24,161 bases of DNA from an uncultured Eubacteriales bacterium (GCA_902775835.1 CACYNZ010000011.1:1-24161); one strand, 5' to 3'; counted from the stretch's first letter, positions 13,040-21,949 are shown. Numbers and translations are program-made. Notes: a model not told the origin generated them from the sequence alone.

Positions 13040-13576
13040 ATGATCAATCCTTTTGAGCCGCTGGGCATTTCTCCCACGCTTTCGGAGGATGAGGTGCGCA
13101 GGGCCTATCACGAAAAGGCCAGGCGGGTGCATCCCGACCAGTTCCCGGACGGTCCGGAGCAGGATGCGGCGACGCGGAAGATGATCCTGCTCAATCAGGC
13201 CTATGAGGAAGCCATGGCCCTGGTGAAGTCACGGTCCGTGAGCCCGTATCTGCTGACCCTGCCCTGTGAGGATGCGGTGGAACTGGCCAACCGTCTGCTG
13301 AAGCAGAACAGTCCGGACCGGGCGCTGCGCCAGCTGATGCGCGCCGAGAACCGGGACGCGTCCTGGTACGACGCCCAGGGACGGGTCATGATGGCGCTGG
13401 AACAGTACCGCACGGCGGAGGAATCCTTCCGGGAAGCCGTGCACCTGGATCCCGGGAACATTGCCTATCGGCGCGGCGCACTGGACGCGCATACCGAGGC
13501 AAGGAAAGCCGCATCCCTGAGAGGACGGGTGCGGAAACTTTTGCATATTCCCCAGAAACGCGAACATGAGAATTGA
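13040..13576 (+). CDS. J-domain (DnaJ-like) protein with TPR-like C-terminus
   Basis: 178 residues. The N-terminal J domain (about 3-62) carries the invariant HPD at 31-33 (RRVHPDQF), which stimulates the ATPase of a DnaK-type chaperone. It lacks the Gly/Phe region, zinc-finger domain and C-terminal substrate-binding domains of full DnaJ. About residues 80-155 (NRLLKQNSPDRALRQL, then YRTAEESFREAVHLDPGNIA) read as one or two TPR-type repeats, a protein-interaction module. It is cytoplasmic, with no membrane segment. It begins 23 nt after murA with GGAGGA upstream and ends 8 nt before the DUF1015 start, so the three are one operon. The client protein is unknown. Confidence 0.88.
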   Translation: MINPFEPLGISPTLSEDEVRRAYHEKARRVHPDQFPDGPEQDAATRKMILLNQAYEEAMALVKSRSVSPYLLTLPCEDAVELANRLLKQNSPDRALRQLMRAENRDASWYDAQGRVMMALEQYRTAEESFREAVHLDPGNIAYRRGALDAHTEARKAASLRGRVRKLLHIPQKREHEN

Positions 13577-13584
13577 GGGATGGC

Positions 13585-14805
13585 ATGGAACCCATATTCA
13601 GACCAGGATCTTTCCTGCTTCCGCAGGCAGAAAATTTACCGGGATGGCCGGTGATCGCCTGTGACCAGTTCACGTCCGACCGCGCCTTCTGGGCCCGGGC
13701 GGAGGAGACAGCCGGTCAGATGTCCGCTCTGCGCCTGATCCTTCCGGAAGTCTATCTGGAGGACGGGGACGTGAAGGAGCGGGTGGAGCGGATTCACGCG
13801 GAAATGGACCGGCTGGCGGAGCCCGGCATGCTCCGGGAGCTGGGGGAGGGCTTTGTGTACACGGAGCGCCAGGTGGAGCGCGGCGTGCGCCGCGGGCTCG
13901 TGGGGCTTGTGGACCTGGAAAGGTATGACATGGATGCCGCCCGGCTTCCCGTGGTCCGGCCGTCGGAAAAGACGGTGCCGGAGCGGATTCCGCCGAGAAA
14001 GCGGGTGCGTCAGGGCGCGGCCCTGGACCTGAGCCATGTGCTGCTGCTCATGGACGATGAGGAGGATATCCTGGGCCGGATCCGCACGGAGGACATGCCG
14101 TGCCTGTATGACATGGACCTGCCCATGGGCGGCGGCCATATACGGGGCTGGCTCATTCAGGGGGCGGCCATGGAGGAAATCCTGAAAGCTCTCCGGGCAT
14201 ATGAGGCGCGGAAGCTTTCCGGAAATACGCCTCTGGTGTATGCGGTGGGTGACGGGAACCATTCCCTGGCCACGGCAAGGGCCTGCTATGAGGAAGCCGT
14301 GAAAAGCGGTGCTCCGGAGGCGGAAAGGGAAAGACTGCGCTATGCCTGCGTGGAGCTCAATTCGGTCCGGGAACCCAGCATGGCCTTCGAGCCCATTCAC
14401 CGTCTGCTCATGCAGTCGGACCCGGAGGAATTCCTGAGGGATCTGCAGGCGTCTGAGCTTGGAAGCGGGGGCAGCGGCGGCCGGAGCGTGCTCCGGGTGG
14501 TCCGGGACGGAGTCTGGCGGGAAATCCCGCTTTCGGTGCCGGAAGGAGCGCTGCTTGCCCGGGTGCAGATTTTCCTGGACGAGTGGCTGAAGACGCATCC
14601 GGGAAAGCTGGACTACATTCACGGGCTGGACAGCCTGGAAGCGCTGAGCCGGCAGGGAAATATGGGCCTTCAGATGCCCGGCATTTCCCGGGAAGGCTTC
14701 TTTGCCTCCCTGCAGCTGTCCGGCGTGTTTCCGCGCAAGACATTTTCCATCGGCCATGCCCTGGAAAAGCGCTATTATATGGAAGTCCGGCGCCTGAAAC
14801 CATGA
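13585..14805 (+). CDS. DUF1015 family protein
   Basis: 406 residues from ATG 13585, preceded closely by GAGGGA; the TTG at 13573 has no ribosome binding site. The N-terminus (RPGSFLLPQAENLPGWPVIACDQF) and the GDGNHSLATA motif at 222-231 (the family form is usually DGHHRYETA) place it in DUF1015, a widespread family of unproven function. The His-containing motif suggests a nucleotide- or phosphate-handling active site, but that is speculation. It is cytoplasmic, with no signal or membrane segment. As the last gene of the murA operon, it shares that operon's control. No clear terminator follows; the next promoter begins about 50 nt later. Confidence 0.85.
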   Translation: MEPIFRPGSFLLPQAENLPGWPVIACDQFTSDRAFWARAEETAGQMSALRLILPEVYLEDGDVKERVERIHAEMDRLAEPGMLRELGEGFVYTERQVERGVRRGLVGLVDLERYDMDAARLPVVRPSEKTVPERIPPRKRVRQGAALDLSHVLLLMDDEEDILGRIRTEDMPCLYDMDLPMGGGHIRGWLIQGAAMEEILKALRAYEARKLSGNTPLVYAVGDGNHSLATARACYEEAVKSGAPEAERERLRYACVELNSVREPSMAFEPIHRLLMQSDPEEFLRDLQASELGSGGSGGRSVLRVVRDGVWREIPLSVPEGALLARVQIFLDEWLKTHPGKLDYIHGLDSLEALSRQGNMGLQMPGISREGFFASLQLSGVFPRKTFSIGHALEKRYYMEVRRLKP

Positions 14806-14856
14806 ACGGATTTTTCACAGTTTGAAATACAATTGTCACAAATTAGGATTATTTGA

Positions 14857-14885
14857 TTGACAACTTAACATTTTCGACATACAAT
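14857..14885 (+). promoter_or_regulatory. Promoter of the SH3-repeat protein gene
   Basis: TTGACA (14857-14862), exactly 17 bp, TACAAT (14880-14885), in a locally AT-rich tract. The start is expected near 14892. Confidence 0.85.
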
Positions 14886-14901
14886 AACCGTGGATGTTTC
14901 C

Positions 14902-14924
14902 CTGTCCATTTGGATGACGGACAG
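14902..14924 (+). promoter_or_regulatory. Leader hairpin of the SH3-repeat gene
   Basis: CTGTCC (14902-14907) and GGACAG (14919-14924) form a perfect 6-bp stem with an 11-nt loop, about 10 nt into the expected transcript. There is no T-run. The position is that of a leader recognition element, for example for a LoaP-type factor; this is inference. Confidence 0.4.
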
Positions 14925-14948
14925 TGGATTCTGTATGAGGTGATTGTA

Positions 14949-17660
14949 ATGACGAGAAATCGTGCGCTGGCCCTGGTGCTGTGCCTGGTCATGCTGGCAG
15001 GTCTTGTGCCTGTGTTTCCCGCTCTGGCTGCAGAGGGGTACGGCAAGACCACGGCCAGCGGTGTCCGGCTGAGGAAGACCGCGAGCACCAGTTCGGATTA
15101 CTGGTTCCGGGTGCCTCTGGATTATGTATGCGTCTATACCGGCACGGTGGAGGCGGAAGGCGTGACCTGGTACCGGGTGGAAATGCCCGATCCGGAAGTA
15201 GAGGGAAGCCATGCCTATGTGGGATACCTGCATGGGGATTTTTACCGTCCCCTGACCAGCGAGGAGCTGACGGCGTGGAGTCAGAATCCGGTGAACGTGG
15301 TGAACAATGTCGCCGTGCCTGTGCAGAACTATTATGCCCCCGGCACGGCCACGGGCTCCATCACCAACGGCGGCGTCAATGTGCGTGAACTGCCCTCCAC
15401 CCGCTCCGCGTCCCTGTTCAAGCTGGACAAGGGCGTGGTGGTGGAACTGCTCAGCATTCCCAGTGCCTCCGATACAGACCCCTGGTATCAGATCCGGTAT
15501 GACAATCATGTCGGATATGTGCAGGGCCCGTTTATCCGCGTGGTGACCTACGGCAATCTGCAGGCGGCCACCGCGGCGCCTACGGCCACGCCGGCTCCGG
15601 GCGCTACGGCGAATACGCAGAACCGGGTGATCAGCTATGTGCGCCTGATTCTGACCAGCGCGCATCTGCGCACTGAACCCGGCGGAACGGTATGGGAGGA
15701 CTGGGAGGAACAGGGCGGCCTCCTGCCGGTGCGGGGAGAAGCTGTGTTCCAGGGGGATCATTACTGGTATCCCGTGGTGTACAAGAACCGGGATCTGTAT
15801 GTGCGCAGCGACTGCGTGGATCCAGTGTACACCGAGGGCGGAAGCGTTGTGACCCCGACACCCACGGCGCGCGCGGTGCTCGGACATGTCATCACCACCC
15901 AGAACAATGTCAACCTGCGCCTGTCGCCTAACGGCACAGTGATCGAGCAGATCCCGAACAACACGATCCTGCCCTATGTGGCCCAGCCCATGACATTGGA
16001 CGGATATACCTGGTACTATGTGGAGAGCGGCAATGTGCACGGCTATGTGCGCAGCGACTGCGTATCCCTGTACGGGAGCTCCGTGACCAGCGGAACGGCC
16101 ACGGCGACACCCACGCCCACGCCTGTCCGCCGCGGCACAGTCAGCAGCTACGGGTATGTGGAAACTATCAAGACCGGCGTGAACATGCGGTCCAAGCCCA
16201 ACGGCAGCCGTATTGCGAAGATCGATATCAATATTGTGCTGGCCATGACCGGCAACCGGACGAGTTCCGGCGGATATGACTGGTATCCGGTGACCTATCA
16301 GGGACTGTACGGCTATGTGCGCGGCGACTGCGTGAAAATGTACACGGCGTCGGAAGCGGCTGCCTATGTGGCCAGGATGGGACTCAACGCCACACCGACC
16401 CCGGCCCTGAGCACCAATCACTATGTGCGCACGGCCATCGACGGCACCGTGCTCAGGAGCACAGCTTCCACGGACGGATCCATTCTTGCCACCGTGGGCA
16501 GCGGCGTTGTGCTCGCCTTTGATCAGACTGTTACGGGCAGCGGTGCCACCTGGTACCGCGTAATCTACAACAACCGTCAGCTGTTCGTGCTGAGCAGCAA
16601 TGTGACGGAAATGACGGACGCGGAGTATCAGGCATACCTGGGCTCCAATCCTACGGCCACGCCGCAGACCACCCTGTACGCCGGATATGTGCGCACCACC
16701 AAGAGCGGCATCAATGTGCGCCAGACAGCCGGCGGACGGAACATTCTCGGCCGCATTGACAGCGGTCTGGTCCTGCCCTTTTCCGATATGGCCACCTATG
16801 GCGGTTACACCTGGTACCGCGTCAATTCGAGCGTCGGTCTCGGGTACATCCGAGGCGACTGCGTGAATGTGGTCAATGCGGACGGCAGTCCCACCGCGGC
16901 ACCCACAGCGGCGGTCGTGACCACACAGGCTCCACAGTCCGGTCAGGTGGAAGCAAGCTATACCACCCTGAAGAAGGGTGACAAGGGCACCGCCGTGCAG
17001 AACATGGTGCAGGAGCTCATCAATCAGGGCTACTACACCGGCACGCTGACCAGCACCTTCTCGGATGCGGTGGAAGCGGCCGTGAAGGCCTTCCAGACCG
17101 CCAAGGGCATGACCGCTGACGGCGTGGCCGGCAGCGCAACCCAGCACGCGATCTTCGGCACCGTGCCTGTGGGCACCGGGAACACCACCGATCTGAACAT
17201 GACCATCTATCCCGCGGAAAAGATCGACTGGTACACCGGCGGCATTCAGGAACTGATTCCGAGAGGATCCAACTTCAAGGTCTATGATGTGAAGACCGGC
17301 ATTGTCTGGTGGGCACACCGCTGGGCCGGCGGCAAGCATGCGGACATCGAGCCGCTGACTGCGGCGGACACCGCACGCATCTGCCAGATCTATGGCGTGA
17401 GCAAGGCCAGTGAGATCAATGCCAAGCAGCACTGGCAGCGCAGGCCCTGCCTGATCACCATCGGCACCAGAACCTTCGCCTGCTCGCTCTATGGCGTGCC
17501 GCACAACCCGGAAGGGAACACCATCAAGGACAACGACATGAATGGTCAGATCTGTCTGCACTTCACCAACAGCCGTACACACGACAGTGACAAGGTGGAC
17601 AGCTACCATACCGAGGCCATTCAGTACGCATGGGAGCATGCGCCGAACGGTCACAAGTAA
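14949..17660 (+). CDS. Secreted SH3-repeat / peptidoglycan-binding wall protein
   Basis: 903 residues from ATG 14949, with GAGGTGAT upstream. A signal peptide (basic MTRNR, hydrophobic core, ALAA|EG cleavage near residue 27) sends it outside the cell. Seven bacterial SH3-like repeats follow at about 32-105, 136-200, 228-295, 312-375, 402-465, 491-554 and 578-644, with the recurring pattern GVNVR...WYxVxY...GYVRxDCV and Thr/Pro-rich linkers. A PG_binding_1 domain (about 674-737, LKKGDKGTAVQNMVQELINQ) anchors it to wall. The C-terminal domain (about 750-903) has conserved-looking His, Cys and Asp residues (KHADIEPLTAADT, GVPHNPEGN, GQICLHFTNSRTH) and is known to me only as a common uncharacterised Firmicutes domain. 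Its GQICLHF echo of L,D-transpeptidase active sites is suggestive. Likely role: cell-wall binding and remodelling. Confidence 0.88.
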   Translation: MTRNRALALVLCLVMLAGLVPVFPALAAEGYGKTTASGVRLRKTASTSSDYWFRVPLDYVCVYTGTVEAEGVTWYRVEMPDPEVEGSHAYVGYLHGDFYRPLTSEELTAWSQNPVNVVNNVAVPVQNYYAPGTATGSITNGGVNVRELPSTRSASLFKLDKGVVVELLSIPSASDTDPWYQIRYDNHVGYVQGPFIRVVTYGNLQAATAAPTATPAPGATANTQNRVISYVRLILTSAHLRTEPGGTVWEDWEEQGGLLPVRGEAVFQGDHYWYPVVYKNRDLYVRSDCVDPVYTEGGSVVTPTPTARAVLGHVITTQNNVNLRLSPNGTVIEQIPNNTILPYVAQPMTLDGYTWYYVESGNVHGYVRSDCVSLYGSSVTSGTATATPTPTPVRRGTVSSYGYVETIKTGVNMRSKPNGSRIAKIDINIVLAMTGNRTSSGGYDWYPVTYQGLYGYVRGDCVKMYTASEAAAYVARMGLNATPTPALSTNHYVRTAIDGTVLRSTASTDGSILATVGSGVVLAFDQTVTGSGATWYRVIYNNRQLFVLSSNVTEMTDAEYQAYLGSNPTATPQTTLYAGYVRTTKSGINVRQTAGGRNILGRIDSGLVLPFSDMATYGGYTWYRVNSSVGLGYIRGDCVNVVNADGSPTAAPTAAVVTTQAPQSGQVEASYTTLKKGDKGTAVQNMVQELINQGYYTGTLTSTFSDAVEAAVKAFQTAKGMTADGVAGSATQHAIFGTVPVGTGNTTDLNMTIYPAEKIDWYTGGIQELIPRGSNFKVYDVKTGIVWWAHRWAGGKHADIEPLTAADTARICQIYGVSKASEINAKQHWQRRPCLITIGTRTFACSLYGVPHNPEGNTIKDNDMNGQICLHFTNSRTHDSDKVDSYHTEAIQYAWEHAPNGHK

Positions 17661-17672
17661 ATCAGGAAATGT

Positions 17673-17699
17673 GCCGGGCAGGAAGCTGCCCGGCTTTTT
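17673..17699 (+). terminator. Strong intrinsic terminator after the SH3-repeat gene
   Basis: GCCGGGCAG (17673-17681), loop GAAG, CTGCCCGGC (17686-17694), TTTTT (17695-17699). It lies only 38 nt before the next gene start, with no promoter visible between. Confidence 0.92.
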
Positions 17700-17737
17700 A
17701 TGAGCCTTGTTTTCAGGCGGAAGGGAGAGGAATGTAC

Positions 17738-19159
17738 ATGACGCAGGCCGGAAATGGAAAAAGCATGAAAGCTCTTTTGTGCTGCGCGGGCTTTCTCTTC
17801 CTGTGGGAACTGGAGCATCTGATCAATTTCCTGGGCTCGGATGAAGTGCAGTGGTGGCTGGATGCGCTGATGCTCATGAGCGCCGGCGGCATGCTGCTTG
17901 CCGGCAATTGGCGCAGGCGCGCCTGGACCTGGCCGCTGCTGGCGGGACTGGGGTGGATCCTTGTCACGTCCCTGATCCGCGGCCAGATCGTGGTGGAGCG
18001 CACGCGCTTTGCGTTTATCCGCGGCGTTCTGTGCTTTCTCGTGCTCCCGCTTGCGGGCATATGCGGCACAAAGCAGGAGCGGATGCGCTTTCTGAAAATC
18101 ATTCTGGGAGTCTGGACGGCTTTTTATACAGGCCTTTCGCTGCTTGGAATCTGGAGCGCCTTCAGCGGTGTCCGGATCCTGGACCTGTCCCGTACGCTGG
18201 AAATCTGCCTGCGGGAGGATGATCACCGCCTGAAGCTCATGGCCTATTCCACGGTGACGGCGGCAAACCTTACCATGAGCATTGCCATGGCTCTGGCGGG
18301 GCACATGCTCACAGAGCACAGGGCGGGGAAGGCGGCCTATCTGATTTCCCTTGTGCCCATGCTGATCTGTCTTTCCCTGAGCGGCGGGCGCACCGGATAT
18401 GTGTGCACCGGTGCCGCCGTGGGCTATACCCTGGTCATGCATGCGCGTCCGGCCCTGAAAAAGCGGTATGGGAAACAGGCTGTACGCATCTGTCTTTCCC
18501 TTCTGATCTTCCTGCTGGCATGCGGCCTCGTGGTCATGGGTCTGCCCATGGTGACCCGGGGATTCAATGCGGTGCACGCCGGCGGGCTTGTGCCGCAGGC
18601 CCAGGCCGAGGAAGTCCTGGAAGAGGCGGAAGACAGTGCGCTGACGCTTGCCGAGGAACGGAATCTTTTCCATCAGGACGGACTTTCCGGACGTCCCATT
18701 GTCTGGAAGGCAGCGCTTGATGTGCTCAGAGGCAGGCCGTACCTGCTGCTCACGGGCACCAGTATTCCGGAAGTCATGGAGTATGTATTGCCCGTGACGT
18801 CGGGAGTGACCACGGAAGTCTATGATCATGTGCACTGCATGTATCTGCAGATCCTGCTGGAAACCGGGCTTCCGGGGCTGGGACTTGCGCTGGCGATGGT
18901 TTTCATGCTGCTGAAAAGGACGTGGCGGCTGATCTGGAGCGGGGATTTCCTTGCCATGCTGCCGCTCCCGGCGCTGGGACTTCTGCTGTATGAGACCGTG
19001 GACTGTGTGACCCGGCTGAACAAGGGGCTTGCCTGCATGCCGGTGCTGATGCTGTTCCTGGGCCTGACCATGGGCCTTACAGATGGGGAAGGAGAGGACG
19101 GGACATGTCCGGGATTCAGTTTCAGACGGTTCTTTTCCACAACCGCCCGGAAGCGCTGA
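17738..19159 (+). CDS. O-antigen ligase / polymerase-like membrane protein (Wzy_C family)
   Basis: 473 residues from ATG 17738, 7 nt after GGGAGAGG; the ATG at 17732 is too close to that motif. About ten to twelve membrane helices are visible, with a large extracytoplasmic loop at about 285-360 that holds NLFHQDGLSGRPIVWKAAL, the Wzy_C signature region (R near the GR.xxW motif), followed by VYDHVHCMYLQILLETGLPG with the usual HxH..xL...G pattern. Such proteins join or polymerise lipid-linked glycan units on the outer face of the membrane. In a Gram-positive the product would be a wall or capsular polysaccharide. The gene heads the glycan cluster and its end overlaps the next glycosyltransferase by 55 nt. 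No promoter is seen after the upstream terminator. Confidence 0.85.
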   Translation: MTQAGNGKSMKALLCCAGFLFLWELEHLINFLGSDEVQWWLDALMLMSAGGMLLAGNWRRRAWTWPLLAGLGWILVTSLIRGQIVVERTRFAFIRGVLCFLVLPLAGICGTKQERMRFLKIILGVWTAFYTGLSLLGIWSAFSGVRILDLSRTLEICLREDDHRLKLMAYSTVTAANLTMSIAMALAGHMLTEHRAGKAAYLISLVPMLICLSLSGGRTGYVCTGAAVGYTLVMHARPALKKRYGKQAVRICLSLLIFLLACGLVVMGLPMVTRGFNAVHAGGLVPQAQAEEVLEEAEDSALTLAEERNLFHQDGLSGRPIVWKAALDVLRGRPYLLLTGTSIPEVMEYVLPVTSGVTTEVYDHVHCMYLQILLETGLPGLGLALAMVFMLLKRTWRLIWSGDFLAMLPLPALGLLLYETVDCVTRLNKGLACMPVLMLFLGLTMGLTDGEGEDGTCPGFSFRRFFSTTARKR

Positions 19160-20049
19160 AGCGCTCGGCCCGGAGTCTGTGCGCTTCCCTTGAGTATGCC
19201 CGCGGGCACGGGCAGAACCTGGCCCGGTGTGTGCTGCTCTGGGGAGATGCCTCTGAGAAACCGTGCATGACAGAGGCAGAACTGGAAAAGCTTCGCAGCG
19301 AATGCACGGGTCTTGATATTGAGTATGTATTGTTTGGCGAAAACACAGGCACGTCCCGGGGGCACAACCGGCTGCTTTCCATGGCCGGATGTGATCTGCT
19401 TGTCACCATGAACCCGGATGTGGTGGCGGCTCCGTCCTGCGTGTTCCATCTGCTGGAGGCGTTTGTGGAGGAAAAAACCGGCATGGCGGAGGCAAGGCAG
19501 ACGCCGCTTGAGCATCCCAAGGCCTATGATCCCGCGACACGGACCATTTCCTGGGCGAGCGGGGCCTTTTCCATGATCCGGCGGGCCTGCTTTGAGGAAA
19601 TCGGCGGGTATGATGAGCATTTCTTTCTCTACTGCGATGATGTGGATCTGAGCTGGCGCGCAAGACTCAGGGGCTGGAACCTGGTCTATGTGCCGGAGGC
19701 AGTGGTGTATCACGGGAAAAGCCTGTCCGGGGACGGCGGCATGCAGCCCACGGATGCGGACCTGCGGTATTCTCCGGAGGCCGAGATGATGCTGATGTAC
19801 CGTTACGGCTGGACGGCGGAACTGGAGGAAAAAAAGCGGCAGCTTGCTCAGTCGCCGCTGCCTCTGGAGCGGGAGGCGCTTGCGGCGTTTGAAGAGCGTG
19901 AGCGCTGCGGAGGACTCCCTGATCCCTTGGACCCGGAACACAAGGTATCGCATTTTCCGCTGTATGCAGGGGACATGTCCAGATTCCGGCCTGAGGACGG
20001 CTGGAATGCAGACGTTGTCATGACGGAGATGAAGCATCTGTGGACGTGA
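19105..20049 (+). CDS. GT2 glycosyltransferase, rhamnosyltransferase-like
   Basis: 314 residues. AAGGAGAGG lies upstream of ATG 19105, inside the previous gene, which it overlaps by 55 nt, so translation is probably coupled. The GT-A fold of family 2 is visible: an FGENTGTSRGHNRLL segment, the nucleotide-sugar and metal site NPDV (103-106), GAFSMIRRACFEEIGGYDEH, and FLYCDDVDLSWRARLRGW with the catalytic Asp pair near 178-181. This layout is typical of WbbL/RfbF-like rhamnosyltransferases, though the donor sugar is a guess. No membrane segment is seen, so it acts at the inner face of the membrane on a lipid-linked acceptor. It works with the neighbouring ligase and exporter. Confidence 0.9.
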   Translation: MSGIQFQTVLFHNRPEALKRSARSLCASLEYARGHGQNLARCVLLWGDASEKPCMTEAELEKLRSECTGLDIEYVLFGENTGTSRGHNRLLSMAGCDLLVTMNPDVVAAPSCVFHLLEAFVEEKTGMAEARQTPLEHPKAYDPATRTISWASGAFSMIRRACFEEIGGYDEHFFLYCDDVDLSWRARLRGWNLVYVPEAVVYHGKSLSGDGGMQPTDADLRYSPEAEMMLMYRYGWTAELEEKKRQLAQSPLPLEREALAAFEERERCGGLPDPLDPEHKVSHFPLYAGDMSRFRPEDGWNADVVMTEMKHLWT

Positions 20050-20116
20050 ACAGGTGTGAAGAAACGGAAACGTGCTGTGCAGGGCCGGTACAGCAAAGGC
20101 GCAGGAATGGATCAGC

Positions 20117-20179
20117 ATGTTTCAGGCTTATCAGGAATCATATGATTATTTCAGGCTGGATCGCTTCATGGAAGACTGA
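20117..20179 (+). CDS. Possible 20-residue ORF between two glycosyltransferase genes
   Basis: ATG 20117 to TGA 20177-20179 encodes an aromatic-rich peptide (MFQAYQESYDYFRL..., ends FMED). AGGA lies 10 nt upstream. It fills most of the 148-nt gap between the two glycosyltransferase genes. It may be a leader, a remnant or chance; no family is recognised. Confidence 0.25.
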   Translation: MFQAYQESYDYFRLDRFMED

Positions 20180-20197
20180 CAGAAGAGAGGTGAGCCC

Positions 20198-21931
20198 GTG
20201 GACAAGAGTGTAGTGAGTGCAGCGGAAGTGCTGCTGCGCCGGTATGGCGCGGTGTCATGGAAACAATCTGCGGGCACTTCTGATCATGGACCGGCGGAGA
20301 ACTGGCTGATACTGGCAGAAGAGGCAGATATCGCACAGCAGGTACAGGCCTGTGGAGAGGCACGTCTGATCTGCGTGGTTACCGGAAATGCCGGCAATGC
20401 GGAACTGGTCAGAGCCATGCTTGGCGGGGACAGCCGTGAAATACGCAGGGCATGCGGGAACCCGGTCTATACATCCGGTGATCTGGACAGGTGCATGGAA
20501 GAGCTGGGGTTTGGATTTCTGGATTCGGCAGAATGCCCGGAAAAGACAGATCATGTCTGCGAAGGTGCACTCCTGGACCGCGAACTGGATCAGGTGCTTG
20601 CCGCGCACGGCCGGGACAGGTTCCTGATCCGGCTGTATGAAAAGCGGGAAGTCTCAGGCGGTGTACAGCCGTTCCTGAGCGTGATCATCCGGACACAGGG
20701 AAGGCGCATGGAAGCGCTGGAAGAGGCGCTTCTGTGCCTTGCGGGGCAGTCGGATCAGGACTTTGAAGTGCTGCTTATGCTTCACAGGGTGGAAAAGGCG
20801 GCAGAGACCGCCGTGCGTTCCCTTGTGGACAGCCAGACCTTGGAAATGCGCCGGAAGATCCGGATCATCCCCGTGGAGCGCGCCGGGAGATGCGCTCCGG
20901 TGAACGAGGGCATCCGTCTGAGCCGCGGACAGTATTATTCCGTGTTTGACGATGACGATCTTCTTCTGCCGGAATGGGTGGAGCATTTCCGTACCGGAAG
21001 CCGGACTTTTCCGGGCAGTGTGATTCACCAGTATGCCGTGAGCCAGGAATGGGAGAGTCTTCCCTCGGGCAGCGGGCAGATGCTGCGTGCGGTGAGCGGG
21101 CTGAACAATCAGTTCTGCAAGCCGTTTGATATGATGCTTCAGGCGCGGGCCAACAGCTGTCCGCTGATGACGCTCGCATTCCCGTCCAGGCTCCGGAATC
21201 TTGAGATCTTCTTTGACGAGTCCCTGGACGTGTGTGAAGACTGGGAATATCTGATGCGCACGTCTGCTTTCCTGGGCGTACAGGATGTGAAGGAACCTGG
21301 GGCGATTTACCGGATGTGGAAAAATGCCGGAAATTCGCACACGGTGCATGACGAGCAGTTCTGGCGCAGCACGGAGGAAAAAATCCGGTCCAGGCACGAC
21401 GCGCGCCCGCTGATGATGGGCGAGGGAAGCGTGGCGGAGTTTGTAAGGATTGACCGGCTGAAGGATGCAGCCCGGTATGTGTTTGAGCCGGTGCTCTATC
21501 CGGACCGTGGCAGCGGATTCAGGGAAGAGGAAGCGGATCACAGGCGCCTGGCCATGTATCTGGATGATTTTTCCCTTGTCTATGATGTGGACAATGTCCG
21601 GCGCGTGCGCTGGGATCCGGTGCCCGCGGACACCGTGGCGGTGAAGGAACTGAAGCTGGAAGCCGTGGACGCTGATGGACAGGTGCGGGAAGCCGAAGTG
21701 GAATGGACGAATGCGCGCCTGTTCCCGGGATTCTGGTTCTTTGACCTGCCGGACCCGCAGATGATTATGAAGCTTCCTGAGCATACGAAGCAGCTGCGGA
21801 TTTCGGGAAGGCTGCAGCATCATTTCACCGGAAGCGACATGACGGTCATGCGGGGAAGGTTCGGGGCGACAGCCATCAGGCATAAGCTGAAAGTACGTCT
21901 TCATGCGCTGAAGATGCGGCTGTGCCGCTGA
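20198..21931 (+). CDS. Large GT2 glycosyltransferase with extra N- and C-terminal regions
   Basis: 577 residues from GTG 20198, with GAGGTGA 7 nt upstream. The GT-A core (about 155-395) begins FLSVIIRTQGRRMEALEEAL and has the metal-binding acidic run VFDDDDLLLPEW (D251-D254), then DESLDVCEDWEYLMRTSAF with an ED motif. About 155 residues precede the core with no recognised domain, though they include short strand-like hydrophobic runs (NWLILAEEADI, RLICVVTGNAG). The C-terminal ~170 residues (strand-rich, with FPGFWFFDLPDPQ) are also unassigned and could bind carbohydrate. No membrane segment is evident. It is likely to extend the glycan made by the neighbouring enzymes; donor and linkage are unknown. 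Confidence 0.82.
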   Translation: MDKSVVSAAEVLLRRYGAVSWKQSAGTSDHGPAENWLILAEEADIAQQVQACGEARLICVVTGNAGNAELVRAMLGGDSREIRRACGNPVYTSGDLDRCMEELGFGFLDSAECPEKTDHVCEGALLDRELDQVLAAHGRDRFLIRLYEKREVSGGVQPFLSVIIRTQGRRMEALEEALLCLAGQSDQDFEVLLMLHRVEKAAETAVRSLVDSQTLEMRRKIRIIPVERAGRCAPVNEGIRLSRGQYYSVFDDDDLLLPEWVEHFRTGSRTFPGSVIHQYAVSQEWESLPSGSGQMLRAVSGLNNQFCKPFDMMLQARANSCPLMTLAFPSRLRNLEIFFDESLDVCEDWEYLMRTSAFLGVQDVKEPGAIYRMWKNAGNSHTVHDEQFWRSTEEKIRSRHDARPLMMGEGSVAEFVRIDRLKDAARYVFEPVLYPDRGSGFREEEADHRRLAMYLDDFSLVYDVDNVRRVRWDPVPADTVAVKELKLEAVDADGQVREAEVEWTNARLFPGFWFFDLPDPQMIMKLPEHTKQLRISGRLQHHFTGSDMTVMRGRFGATAIRHKLKVRLHALKMRLCR

Positions 21932-21949
21932 GCGGAAGACAAAGGATGT

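Noticed and set aside
14811..14850. TACAAT at 14828 as a second promoter before the SH3 gene
   Set aside because: No acceptable -35 at 16-18 bp; the promoter at 14857-14885 is far better.
15043..16880. Repeated DNA such as GTGCGCAGCGACTGCGT in the SH3 gene, considered as a repeat array
   Set aside because: The repeats are imperfect, in frame and explained by the protein's tandem SH3 domains; there are no CRISPR-like spacers.
14865..17654. 929-codon minus-strand frame opposite the SH3-repeat gene
   Set aside because: Repetitive His/Gly/Ala content mirrors the repeat gene; there is no ribosome binding site or domain.
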